Below, piece by piece: positions 21,501 to 35,900 of a DNA stretch of 64,000 nt. The notes under the pieces were generated by a model. The model was given only the letters and a program-made list of their open reading frames with translations, was not told the origin of the DNA and searched no databases. The stretch is from contig OX457042.1 of assembly GCA_949752735.1 (NCBI GenBank), forward strand, positions 23,407,334 to 23,471,333. Reading direction: 5' to 3'. This DNA is from Lumbricus terrestris. Lineage: Eukaryota > Annelida > Clitellata > Crassiclitellata > Lumbricidae. Position 1 is the stretch's first letter; every line of letters starts with the position of its first letter. Position numbers and translations under genes: made by a program.

Positions 21501-24500
21501 TCCGAACAGAGGTTGCATAAATCACAATTTTACATTAAAACTGCAATCCACAATATGTCATTAACACACTAAACTGTAAAAATCCTCAACAACACATGAA
21601 CCACTTTCATAACAACAGATTTGGAAAACAAACCTTGGGACTGAAGAACGGGACTGACAGGAGCGCGAGCAACATCTGGCGTCTTAGGAACAGCCTTTAC
21701 GGTCACTGCTTCCAAGCCTAATGGGTCGTCAAACAACTTGATGGTGGATGCGTCCGTGCCTTTAACTTCTGCAGGCGACTTTTCCTTTCGCGTTGTATTT
21801 TCCCTCTGCGGTATTTTCTCCCCAAATATGTCTTCCAGACTGCTTTTTGGTTTCTGTTTGGATTCAGCCGTGGTCTTGAAGCCTTGAACTTCTTCCGGTT
21901 TAGACGAAGACTAATTTTAAAATAAACGTAAGAATAGTCACCCCATATATAGCGCAAGTTTAGAGGGATGCTAGTATAAATTTTCTCTGCACTTTAGTGT
22001 GCGATAAAATTTAACAAACTGCTGCATTAATTTGTTCTCGACTCTATCAACCCATAGAGTGCAATTTAACATACTAGCAGGCCTTAAGTGAAAGTACTGC
22101 AGATTCTTCATGTGCTGTAGCTATTTTGTAAATAAATACATACATCCAGTATTGCACGCATACTCACGAACTTTCCTGCATGTGCTGCAATACGCCGTAA
22201 TTTGTAATACACCATAATACAACTGCCACCAGTTGTAATGTACCACAATATTAATACAACAGAATTAAATGCACAAATTTTTTAATGCACATCAAAGCAC
22301 AACAATTAGATACTGCACATCTTGAGCGAGACACCTCGGAGGCGGCTCTAGTTTGAAAGGCATTTTGGTTTATTATCCCGTAATATTTACTGGGTCTACA
22401 CTCTACAGCTGGTCAGCACTATGTCACCAATAGCAACGAGCAACGGTTGCACTTGTGTCCAATTTAACATGGCTGCCAGAGAAGTGTGGTCAGAACAGCA
22501 ACAGTTCAACAACAGGATGCAAGTCCCTTTCCTTAACAACACCACAGTTTGACAAACAGTTGGTAGTTCATGTGGTACATAACCACAGTGAGTATAAAAA
22601 CTCACTGGATTTCCATAAAATACAAACACACATCCTCAAGCCACTTCATAGGGTCCTTGGGCAAGTCCTTCGCTTGTAGTTGCTCAGCACTTCGGCGTGG
22701 AACTCCGATTCAGTGTCCGCGCTGTAGTCGGGAGCGCTTCTGAGTAGGATCTTGAAGGGTGCTATAACAAGTGCACATGCATGCATACATGTTGAACACA
22801 ACACCTTTAACAAGGTGAACCTTCCTACCAAAACAAACAGATGGCATGCAGTGTAACAATTTAACATGCTCAGTCCATTCATTCTTTCCTCACCTTTGAT
22901 TTTTCAGACGACTTAGTCATCAACGTCGAAAACAGGTCATCTTCGTCGTCGTCGAGACTTCCAAAGAGTCGGGTGCTAGCTGCTCTCGGGGCGGCAATGG
23001 GTGGCGATGATTTCTGGATTGGGGCAGATGCAGCTTCAGCAGATGCAGATGGAGTAGCGGAGGGAGTCGACATCTTTTGAGGGGTTTTGCTTTCAACCTG
23101 AATGCACGAGAAGAAATGTGAAACATCAGAAAACTACGTTTTTAAGTCAGAAACAGAAATTTACAGTCAAACTCATCACAGCACAAAACTTAGCCGGTAA
23201 AACTATTAATCAACTATTTTACTCATAAATGTGCATTTTATGATAATTATTATAAGTGCTATGATACTAAACAACTGCATTTGATACAATCCAATACAAC
23301 TGCATTAACACAATGCAATACCATTATATTTTATACAATTTGACATTGTCCTTCTTCAAAAGATCAGAAGAGCACGTGACCATGCAACAGAGCATCAGTG
23401 GCTCTGACCAAATGTGGGTGAAAGACTTGCTCAAATTCTCTACACAGCATCTGCCTCAGATGACGTTTAAGCCCATGCTATCTGTGTTACAGGCTAAGCA
23501 CTACGATAAATCGACCACCATACCTTTTTGAACCTCAAAAACGCATTAAGTTCTCGATTCAACATCTGCTTCAAACTCATATAACACGTCAACATAATAT
23601 ATAAACTGATAATATATTTATCTTTCCAGAAGAAAATTACACTAAATGGGTCCAAAATGGAAGGTATTCCTATTTACATAGGTATTCCTCTTTACATCAT
23701 GTGGATAGTTAGGTTAGTAGGTTCTCAAATGGACTATGCATGACCACTTGTTATGGTGCCCGTTCAATATCACTACTCAGAGGCGCTCCCGACAACAGCA
23801 CAGACACTGAATCGGAGTTTCAAGCCTAAGCGCATGAGCAATTGCAAGTGAATGACTTGCTCAGGGTCCCTACGCAACGGCTTGAGGTTGATCATGCCCG
23901 CAACCATCCAGCTCCAAGGCACCGAACATAACCCTACAAAACTGTGCCCCATAATATGACTATATACACATTCCAAAGCATACAATTTTATGGAAAATGC
24001 AAGCAGAAGATAAAATACCTTGGCAGCCGGAGGCTTGAAAAGATCGATGCTAGGACCATCTTCATCTTGTGCGTTGAAAAGGAAATTGTCGTCATCAAAC
24101 AACGATTGTCTCTTGCCAGATGATTTCATTTGTCCACCCTACAACAACCAGTTAACCCGTTCCCGCCTGAATTGTTTTTTCATGAAAGGTGTAAATTGAC
24201 AGTAGCTATGGTGGAATAACAATATTGCAACAATGGCCACAATTAAACATAATTAAGTACTAGCATATATTTTCTGAATCAGCAAACTTCCTGCTTTGAA
24301 ATCTGTATTTATTGTTTTGAGGAAACTTGATTTATATAGCACTTTTATGAAAAACAGTCACTGATACAAACTAGTGGACATTGCATTTTTGCAACAAGTC
24401 GCAATCTTAGTATCGTTGCAATCCTAGTCTCTGCATTTCAATGCTTCGCACAAACTCTGCACCTTCTGCTAACATGTGCATGCAATGGAAAGTGCCTACT

Positions 24501-26930
24501 AACCAGTCTAGAAAAATGGGAGGAGGGTGCCTACCAGGACTTAGGGCACAACAGCATCATGAGGTAGGCTAGCATGCTCTGTAGTCAAGTCGGCTGTCAA
24601 GACTGTCTGAAGGTTCTACTGCCCCAGTGTAAGCAATGTCCCATTGTCCCTATTTGAAAATGCTTTTGCCAGTTCAACTGTTCATTGGCTTAGTGATGTC
24701 CCACCAAATTCATCACTTAGACATTGACCTTCGCGAATATGACTTTGACCTTGACCACAACCATGACCTGGACCAAAACCACAACTGCCTCCCCTCCCCC
24801 TCCCTGTCAGATGCTGTTGGTTGTAGTAGTACCTTCGACAGGCGTAGAATAGAGCACTTTAGAACAATTTAACTAAAGGTGCTATATAAATGCTCAGCTA
24901 CATACACATTGGAACAGAAGAGCCCTCCATTTGGCCTGCATTCCCATCAACTAGACTTGTCTAGCTCTATATACACTACTCAAGACTTTCCACTCTGATC
25001 GTGCCTGCGTCGGGAGAAACCTCTGAATAGTTATTTTGAAAAGGCACCATATAAATTCCATAGATAGAAATATAAATTCCATAGATAGAAATATAAAATC
25101 CATAGATAGAAATATAAAATCCATAGATAGAAATACAAAATCCATAGATAGAAATATAAATTCCATAGATAAAAATATAAATTACATAGATAAAAATATA
25201 AATTACATAGATAGAACGATAGAATACCTGAGCAGGAGGAGGAGGATTGTCAGTCGTTGCTTTAGTCTTTGCAGGGGATTTTCTCAACGAAAATAAGTCA
25301 TCTTCATCATCGTCACTACCACTGAACAGCGACACTTTGTTTGGTTTCGTCACTTCCTTAGCAGGTTCCTTTGCTGCAGCTGGCTTCTGATTACGACAGA
25401 CATAACAGTAAAATAAACCACAACCAACTCAACCATTCAAAAAATATTCTATGCACCCAAAGTAACAGCTTGCAAAAGATTTAAATTTTAAAGAAATATA
25501 AACAGTTAAGAAATCATTTAAATCCAACGTATAATGCAACAGGAGTTCGATGAAAACAACAAGCTTATTTTGCTGCTACTGCAAAGAACGAACTGCCAAC
25601 ATAACTAGTATACACGTATGCAAAATAAAAGAAAAACAAGACAAACTCTGTAACAAACTTCCGTGTACACTGTATACACTATATGCTCTGTACGACACAC
25701 TCAGTTAGAAGATGAACTCTGATATATTGTGTTCTGGAGTGAAGATAAAACAATTCACACAGCTTACAAACATTCTACTTTTCATTAAAAAACCATGTGA
25801 TAACACAGTACTGCTATGACTCCCAGAAGATTCCAGAACACCTGGTCACCTGGTGCCGTCAGCTCTTGGAACTCTGGCTGAACACATTGCAAAAAATAAA
25901 TAAAACTCAAAACAAGCAAATGCCTTTTTACAGCAATTGCTAATATTGTACTGTATTGCATCTGCAAATTTCTAAGCACCTCTCACAGTGCCTACCAATC
26001 AGAGGTGCTCCCAGCACAAAAGACCCAGAGAAAAGAAATTGGTTCTGAAACAAAGAAAAGATTAACTTGGGTGTAAAAATCAATAGCAAACAGCCGCATC
26101 GATACAGATCACTGGACCAATGAAGGCAAAAGCTCGAGTCTTTCATTGCCATGGCTCCCAGCGGCAAGACAATATTCATTGCAATCTCTGACATTTCTAT
26201 AAATAAAACTGGGAGCATGCAAATGTCTTAAATTCATAACACTGGAGACCCAAACCGCACTGGTTGATGCACAAGAAACTCTTTCAGATAAAACTGATTA
26301 AAGTTCAAGGAAATTGCATGTTGATATACATAAGCACTGCAACCTACTCACATAAGACCAAGTACACACAAAATAAGCAGTTTGTTGTGACGCTCATATG
26401 TTTAAAGTCACACTAACATTGGCTCTTAGCACATAATTATGTGCTAGGAGCAGAAGTAGTCTAAAAGATGCATTGTAAGAATCTATCTGTATATACTTAC
26501 TGTTTCAATTGAGGTTTTCTGTGGTGCAGTCTCATCAACAAACGTGATATTTCTACAATCATGTGTCTAAACAGAGTCAACATCAATCACAACACAACCA
26601 AACTTAACATTAAGCATTAAGAAAGTAATAGCTTCAGTATAACGACTTTCTCTACAAATGTACAAATACCCTGAAAACTCATTTAGCACAACTTGAGCCA
26701 TCATCAATAATACCTTATAATGGTATCATGATATAATGAGGTTATTTTCAATAGATGAGTCATATTGCGATCTAACCACATCATCACATAAGTCGTGTTA
26801 TATCAAAATGTGTCAAAACGAGCCTCTGGGTGTAGCTGGCTTTAGCTTGAGTTATAATATTCCTAATCAGAAACAATGGCAATTATTGTAGTTATATGTA
26901 TGTGTGTATGTAAGTATGTATGTATGTATG

Positions 26931-26961
<31 letters not shown>

Positions 26962-29900
26962 TGTTATATAGTGCCTTACAATAACCTCACGAAGGCGCTT
27001 TATATACACTAGGTCTAAAACAGACACAAATATAATGCTATCTAGCTACTGTTTTTAATGACATTTAAAATTGTGAGGCTAATGCTCTGCTGGGCATAGA
27101 TATGGGAGGATGCAATCAAATTTCAGTTGCAGTGTATTGTAATGTTCTCCCATTAACCAATTCCTTATTTTACAATTTATATCCTCACTCGTAGTCTAGA
27201 TCTTGATTTCTTCGAGCCTGCCTTCTTTAAGACTTGCTACATATTTTGATTGGGTTTTTCTAATACAGGGCAATAATTCAATTTCAGTATCATTTTCCCC
27301 TAGAGGATTCTGAAAATGAAACCGACATTTATTTTAATTAAAATTGAATAATTAAGATTATAATTAAACACAATTTACTTGAGATGAATAATAAAAAATT
27401 ATAATCAGACACAATTTATTTAAGAATTTTCAGAGCCTAACACACAATTAAAACAATGAAATCACTTTTTCTCATCTTTTGCAGCTGAAGACTTTGGAAG
27501 GGCAAACAGGTCACCACTATCTCCCTCATCATCGTCGTCTTCAAAAAGAAACGTTTTTGTCTTCTTCTTTGCCTCTGGTTCCTTTCCAGCGGTCTAAACA
27601 CCAACAATTTAAATAACACACTATGAGATATTATCAATGCAATACAGAATCATGCTGCTTTTTATTTTCAATTTGACAAACAAACAATGTTAAACAGGCT
27701 GATTTTGCTTAGCACTGACAATCAAAGCACGCAATGGGACGGCAGAAGATCTCAGATAGGATAAGATTAGAATAGTACTGCTTCAATGTACCACAGAATA
27801 ACATTATACCAATTTACTATGGTACAGCATTGTGCAAATGCATGTGACATTCATTCATTCGGACATATATATATAGCGCTCCTTCAGGAAGAAAAAAACT
27901 ACTCAGAGGCGCACCCGACTCTAGCGCACCCAAAATGAACAGTTTTAAGTTTAGTAAGGAAGGATCCTGGTAGAGTCCCAGGATGTAGGCGTAGCTCAAA
28001 AGGAAGGCCATTCCAGACCACTGGGTCAACCACAGAAAAAGCTTGATTCTTCATGGCAGTAGTACGAGCAAAAGGAACTGACATTGCATCAATATCTCAG
28101 AGCATAATGTAATATCAGTGCCTCACAGCATGACACTGCATCTATGCACGCTTAGGCACGAACTTCAGAAACATCCCATAAATTCTCAGTCTCCAACTCT
28201 AGTGGAACAGTTGGCTGATAATGAACTAATGAACTGATTGCCTTCACACAAATGCTGTTAGCTCTTAGGAAATAAAAATGCAAAAAATAGACAAAATTTT
28301 GAAATCACTCTGTCACAAGCGATAAAACTATGTACTTTCAGATGTCACGTCCGTTTATCCTTCAGCTGCTTCCGATTAGAGCAGTTGGTCCACATAACAG
28401 CAATGCTTTCACTTAGCAAGCAGAGTATTTACTTGCAATTACCTATGGACATCTGAAATGCAGTTATAAACTGTTTTTAAAGGATTGAAGTTATCGTGAT
28501 GACGTGTTACCTTGTTTCCCGTAGAAGTGACAGGTTTACTCAGCGACGCAAACAGATCATCGTCCTCATCATCGGCAAACAAACTGAAACCGGTTTTTGC
28601 CTTTGGCTGACTGCAAATCACACACATGAAAATGCAGCATGATGCAGTCTTCTAATCTGACCAATCACTGTTAAACGGTGAATCTTTTCTTTAATCTTAT
28701 TTTTTTAAACCTGTTTTACTTTAACGTTTGCCCTTGTAAGGTAACAGATTTAGCCTCTAAGAATCACCAACCACTACCACTTTGTTTTTGCAAGAACAGT
28801 AACATCAGTTTTACAATATAACAGTGGAAATCAATAGATGAAGCCTATTCAAAAAGTGCAAAGATGATCATCATTTCCCAAAGTTGGTTAGAGATTATAT
28901 TTTTTCACATCAACTATTTTTTTATCTGCTAATATAAAAGAGAACTCAGTTAACTTTGTCATTAATTAAACCTACATGTATGTCAGTAGATTTCACAGGT
29001 GCCACGCACGCCAGAATATGCTTGTTTGCTTGGGTTGGAGTTCCACCTAAAAATCTCCAGGTTAAAAGGATTCTGTTGCTAAAAATATATTGGGAAGCAC
29101 TGCTCCTCTAGAGCACCATAAACTTCCAAACTAACCTCGATTCCTTTGTAAGGTCAGCCGCGGAGGACTTGGACTTAGTTGTGAAAAGTTCCGGATCCTC
29201 AGCAAAGAGACTGCTGCTGGACATAGTGGACGCAGGACTGCTCGAACCCGTAGTTGGCTTCAGGGACTTTGCCACTGCGCTTGGCTTCGAAAGCGACTTA
29301 TCGCTGATTGTGCTTCTGCCAACGACATTATCCTACAAACACACCATTTAGCTCACGGTTAATCTCATCAAATTTAGCAGAGGTGCCATTTGTAAAACAT
29401 GAATTAATTTGCAAGATTTCAATCGTTCAATAGATTGTTGCTAAGATAGTTACTCAAGTTTATAAAAGAAACCGCAGTTTCTTATTGGTGTTCAGCCAAA
29501 ATCTAATTAGCACCATCACATCAAAATATATAAAGAGCACATTTTAAGGAGATATAAATAAATTCCTGCCTAATTTTTAGTTTGCTTCACAAAAAATCTT
29601 GCTTTATACAGAACCATAAAACATTGAAAATTCTACCCGCAATTCAATTGTCTGATTGTGTTTGGAAGTAAAAACGCATTGGAAGGTTTATCCTTTACAT
29701 ACTTTGCAGTGCAAGTCACTGTTGGAAAATCATAATTTTCATCATATTCTCAAATCATAATTCTTACCATGTTCTCGTCATCCACCTTGGCCTTCTGGAT
29801 GGCCGCCTTAAAGAGATTATCGCCACCACCAAAGATTGAAACGGCTCCAGCAGGAAGCTGAAAACCAAGTCAACTTGCAGTACACAATACATGTTTATCT

Positions 29901-32900
29901 CACTAAATTACGTTCATCTGATAAAAAAAATAGACAGCAATACAAGCTTAACATACTGTATGTTATTAGATTCAGTGTTGCCGCCCCTTTCCACTGGCAA
30001 GGTCACCGCACACTGCGCTCCGCTGTCCATGGTGACTTAATGGTCCTTTCATCCGCTCTGTGATACTGCAGAATTGTTCCCTCTCTGTGGTTGGGCCAAC
30101 AACCTGGAGCAGGCTTCCCTTGACTATGCAGCACCTCCCAAACTGTCCTCAGTTTTACAAGCTGTTGAAGACTGCTTTTTTCACTTGACCTGGGCCAGGA
30201 GTGCCTCTGAGTAGCGATCTTGAAGGGCGCTATATAAATTCTGATCGATTTGATTGATTGAGGAGACTGGAACAAAATGACAAAATGTCTTCATGCTTAA
30301 ACTTAAATCTCTCCCCTGCTAAAATAGGATCAAATTCAACAAGAAATAATGATCGCAACAAGCAATTTCAGCGAATGATTGCAACTAGTAAATCCAGCAT
30401 TCATGAAAGAAAATGAGACATATTATTCATGATCTACTAAAGCATAAATTCAAACTCAAACACCAGTGCAGCAAACAACACATAACACATGACAGCTGTC
30501 TGCAATCACTTAGAAAGAAATGCAGTTCTTATTTAAATAACCGCATATGTCACACACTATGAAGTGATGAGCTTATGAATTACAAACTGATTGTTCAGTG
30601 CATATGATGCTCAGTAAAACTCTTCTTCATTGTTGAAAATGACATGCCACAGTATGATTTACAATCTATAGAATGAATCGCAAGTTATTACAGGAGTTGA
30701 ATCAAACTGTCTGGCAGCCAAGCAAGGCATCCATCAGGTTATACTGCATGTTTCACCAACGCCATCCAAGTTGACCTTTGGAGGCCAGCAGAAAGTGCTG
30801 TTGACTTTCCACTCTTCAATGTCTTCATGCTTAAACTTAAATCTCTCCCCTAATTTAAAATAGCCTGACATAAGTGCCAAAGAAGCTGCCCTAAAATCTG
30901 GTAGAATAAACATAAAAATATGCAAAAAATTAAATGGATGTAGGGTAAGATCAGCATCAACAGTTCCATCAGCAAAAAAGCAATGTTCTGTTTGTTCGTA
31001 ACTGCCAGAGATGATTTGCCACACTCACCCTGGGCTTATTTTCGTTTTCTGCAGGTTTGTTGGCTGCGGGAACAGAAGATTTGTTCATGCTGCTGAAGAT
31101 ATCTGACTCATCTTCGCCATCATCAAATAACGACACGGCTGGTTTCTTTGTTTCTGTAGCAAACAATACGTAACAAGTACGGACCTTAGGCAAGTTCGTA
31201 CTCGAAAGAGTAAAACCAACATCTAGACCAGCGGTTCCCAACCCGTGGCCCGCGGGCCAAAAGTGGCCCGCCAGGCCTAAGAAAATGGCCCTCATATCTA
31301 AAAAAATTAGCAAAGATAGGCTGTATGAAAAAATGACAATTTGGACAGGACAGAACACATAATTACTTTATATTACAAATTAGGCTATTCTATTTTGGCA
31401 TCTATAAATAACATAAAAATTCTATTTCGAATCAATTGCAACAATTTTATATGCTCTTTGCTAGTCAAATTTTAGCCTTTTGGCCCCCTAATGTCGTTCA
31501 ACTAAGAAAAAGTGGCCCTCGTGTCCTCCAACGTAGAAAAAGTGGCCCTAAAGGCAAAAAAAGTTGGGAACCACTGATCTAGACAAGTATAACATCTCAA
31601 TTGAATATAAAGATAAGACAAGAATATTCTTTAATGGACCAATTGCTATCCGCATTTTGGTGTGCAGGCATGTTATAATAAACAAACGTACATCATTTCT
31701 ATATCCATTCAATGTCAAATGTTTTAAAATAACACAAAATCCTAAATCCAAAAATCAATATAAATATGTTCTTTTACTGACCAAAAGTGTGGAGAGCTGG
31801 CAGCGTGCCAAGAGAGTGGAGAGATGGCATCATCATTCCAATCCCGAAAAAAGGAGATGCAAAGAAATGTTCAAACTGGAGAGGCATCACGCTCCTGTCG
31901 ACCCCTGGCAAGATCATGGCGTCGATAATGTTGAATCGTATGAGAGATGCTATTGATGAGAGATTGAGACAGGAACAGGCGGGCTTCAGACCGGGGAGAT
32001 CATGCTGCGAGCAGATATTTACACTTCGACAAATAATAGAGAAGGCGTTAATGTGGCAGACTCCCGTGGTAATAAACTTCGTCGACTTTAGAAAAGCCTT
32101 TGACAGCGTCCACAGAGAGTCGATATGGAAGATAATGAAGAGCTATGGAATACCAACAAAGATCATAGACATCGCCAGGAGTTTCTATGATGGCAGCCGC
32201 TGTGCGGTGAGGCATCGAGGAGAGGTAGGAGAGTGGTTTCAGATTATGACTGGAGTACGTCAGGGTTGTGTGTTGTCACCAATGATATTTGTACTAGTGG
32301 TGGACTGGGTCATGAAAAGAGCAACAGAGAATAATAACACCGGACTGAAATGGATAAAGGCTGACAGGCTCAGTGACTTGGACTTTGCTGATGATATCGC
32401 GCTGCTGGATGGCACCTGGGAAGGAATAAAGGAGATAACAGATAAAGTACAGGAAGAGGCAGCTAGAGTCGGGCTTACTATAAACCCGGAAAAGACCAAG
32501 ATTATGAAGATAGGGAAATGGCAAGTAGTGGACAGGGTCACGATTGACGGCAGGCCAGTCGACGAAGTGTAGAACTTTTGTTACCTTGGCAGTACGCTAA
32601 CAGCAGATAGTAGCTGTGACAAGGAGGTAAGGGTACGTATTGGGAAGGCAAATACGGCCTTTGGAAAATTGGAAAAGATATGGAAGAGCAATGGATGTAG
32701 TATAAAAGTCAAGATCCGGTTGTATGAGGCCATAGTGATGAGTACACTGCTACATGGAGCTGAGACATGGCCAATGACGGTGGCAAATAAGAAAAAACTA
32801 GAGGCAGCGCATCACAGGTGGCAAAGAAGAATTTTGCACGTCTCCTGGAAGGACAAGATCACAAATGAAATCATCAGAGAAAGAACAGGGCTGGACAAAC

Positions 32901-35900
32901 TGGAGAACATCATCAGAAAGAAAAGACTGAACTGGATGGGACACGTGGCACGAATGAGCAGCGACAGAAGAGCCAATCAGGTGATGAACTGGACTCCAAA
33001 GGGGAAGCGTGGAAGAGGAAGGCCAAGAAAGAACTGGATGGGAACTGTTCGAGAAGATCTGAAGTGCTTGGAGATGACGGTGGAGGATGCTGTTCGGATG
33101 GCGATGGACCGGGTGGAGTGGAAAGGCTGCGTTGCCCGATGTGCAGTTCTGCACGGGATGGACTAAGTACTAAGTAAGTACTGACCAACAATCTATGAGC
33201 ACTGCTCTTTGATTTATATTGTAATACATTTAAATACGATAAAGCATTCTCCTTAAAAACGATTTCCTCGTTAGGTTATCTACCCTAGGGATAATTCGGT
33301 CATGTAGTCTTGGCCTCATGGAATAAGGCTGGGGCCTCAATGGTGGGAGGAGTGGGTTTAGAATATATGCTACAAGACAACCATAATTGTTGTTCTGAAC
33401 ATTTACATAGCATTAGGGCTGCACTGACAAAATTAGAGGTCAGTACACGCTACAGTTGCCTAGGCCTGACTGCAGGTCATTGTTCCGGTATGCTACACAC
33501 AAATATTTATTTGTGAGGTGAGTACATGCCGTGTGCCCACATAAAACCTTCGATCACAGCCCTGCATAGCACTACCTTCATAGAACCTGTCAAAATATAT
33601 CACCCGAACCTTTAGTCTGCCTGGCAGCTGCAGTTGGTTTCTCTGCAAACAGATCTTCTTCCTCATCATCATCCACAACATCAAACAAACCCTTCCCTCT
33701 GCTGCTCCGCTTTTCTTCTGAGATCTCATTTCGTCCGGACTGTGGTGTGGTCGATGTTCGAACGTCAGGCTCTTGAAAATGCAACACAAAACAAATAGCG
33801 AAACGACGTCGATTTATATCAAATGACAACATGGCAACGCTCAACTCTTACTTTCTGATATAAAGACATTCAAAGTTTAGACTGTGAGCATTCATTGGTA
33901 TTATAAGCTCTGCAACTGCAGAGCAGAGAGGTGCATTCAGTGTTGTAGAAATATTTACGTCTATTTTTTTCTCCACACCAAATTTCATTAAAATGCTTAA
34001 CATATTGATATACAAGTTAGTCCTACATCCAACGGTTGTTATTTCCCGCAATTCGCATTCACATTCGGACAAGCAGCTGTGTTTAAGTGGTGCTATACAT
34101 ATTTTTTAGATTCTGTCGTTAAATGATCTTTTGAGAAACGTGTAAAAACGGCAACAGCAACCAAACAGAAAAACCTTTTGTTCATACAAGCCTCACAACA
34201 AATCATCAATTTCATCCATCAGAGGTCTTCAGTGGTAGGCTGGATATTCATTCATTCATTTATTCATCTAAAAATCTGCATAGCACCACTTCAAGAAATC
34301 TACTCAAAAGCAATCCCACAGGTAGGCAAAGGCGCTACCAAGAAGGCAATGCCTCACACGTACAGCTATTCTATAGAAAATATGCTGTTATACTGGAAGC
34401 CAATGCAGCATGTCACACCTATAGGCTGAGACAGAGGCATATAAGTAACACAATGATTGTGGGTTTGAGTTTGTTGAGCAGACTCTGGATGGACAGTGTT
34501 GGACACGTAATTTATGTAAGCTTATTTTCTGCTATCTGACGACAGTACTGGTACAAACACAACAAGTTCAACAAAGAATTCTACACAGAATGAATCAAAT
34601 CCTAAACTTAAACGCAGCCTCAAAAAGATGGCTTGTGATTTCAGAGAAACTAGTTATATATGCAGTATTTTCATGTAAGCAATTTTACCTTTACTTGCAG
34701 GAACTGGTTTACTAGAAGCAGAAACAGGCACCGGCTTGTCTGGCTTTGGCTGACTTTTCTGGGAACCAAACATTCCTCCACTCTGTTTAAAAGGTACCAG
34801 CATCAATTCAGTTTTATATAAACAACTATTTATAATTATATAATATCGTACGTAACAAAATATGCACTACATAAAATAAAAATACTATATTGTAAAATGT
34901 AAATAACATATTATTAATACCTGTAAAAACCACAACATTGTTGTCAAGTGGGTTAAGCTGCATCTCACAGCAAATACCTTGGAAAGTTATGAATTTTTTA
35001 AATTGCATATCTAAATTTTGCATTGATTTGCAAGCTACATTTTCTCATATGAAATTACATTATAATGAGATTTTGATCTACAATACATAAAATAGTTACT
35101 TATTCCCTAGCTAAAACAGCAATTCCACAAAAAAGGAAAAGTAGCAAAACTGAATGAAATAAAACATAAATTCAATGGCATAATTATCAACCACTCGCAA
35201 CATACCATGCGATAAAACCACACGTCTCAATTGCTTATCCACCTTGGCTCGTGTCTTTAAAACCTTTCCGCATCGTCAAAGCTCTCAAATGGAAGCACTT
35301 CCAAATAGTCATTAATGACAGAGGCACTTTATAAATTCCCTGATACAATACAATGGTATTCAATTGTCTCATCCTTTTACACATGGGCGGAGTTTATCAG
35401 GGGCTAGGGGAGGCTAAGCCCCCCCCCCGAACACCCAGATTCATTTTTTTTACCGTGTAAATGGTTCCTTTGCCCGGGCTTAGCCCTCCCCCAAGAAGGC
35501 TTTAGCCCCTCCAAGAACGGAAACCAAACTCCGCCCATGCTTTTACATGACAATCATGCATTCTTTTAACCAAAATAGCATAAAGTGAAACTAACGTCAT
35601 CTTCGTCGTTATCAAACAGCGTGGGACGTGTAGAGAAAAGACGACTGGGTTGACTGAAAATATCGTCCGTCGATTCATCAAACGCACTAGGAAAAAGGTC
35701 GCTATCGTCTGGAAAAGGTCAAATGAGGAAATAACATGTAGACAAAAAAATTATTTTGAGATTTTCAAATGCATATCACTGCATTTCAAATCAAAATAAT
35801 TTAAAATTATGCACACAACTCACCAATTTGTTCAAATATTTTGGTAAAATATTTACAAGCATATTTCTCATTTTTGAGGAAGTCATGTCAGAGAGCAGTA

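Noticed and set aside
32260..33191. Minus-strand frames opposite the retrotransposon
   Set aside because: The plus strand carries clear reverse-transcriptase motifs throughout, so these are shadows.
33265..33305. Mitochondrial 16S rRNA fragment (CTACCCTAGGGATAA resembles a conserved large-subunit motif)
   Set aside because: Similarity is limited to about 15 bases and the flanks do not continue as rRNA.
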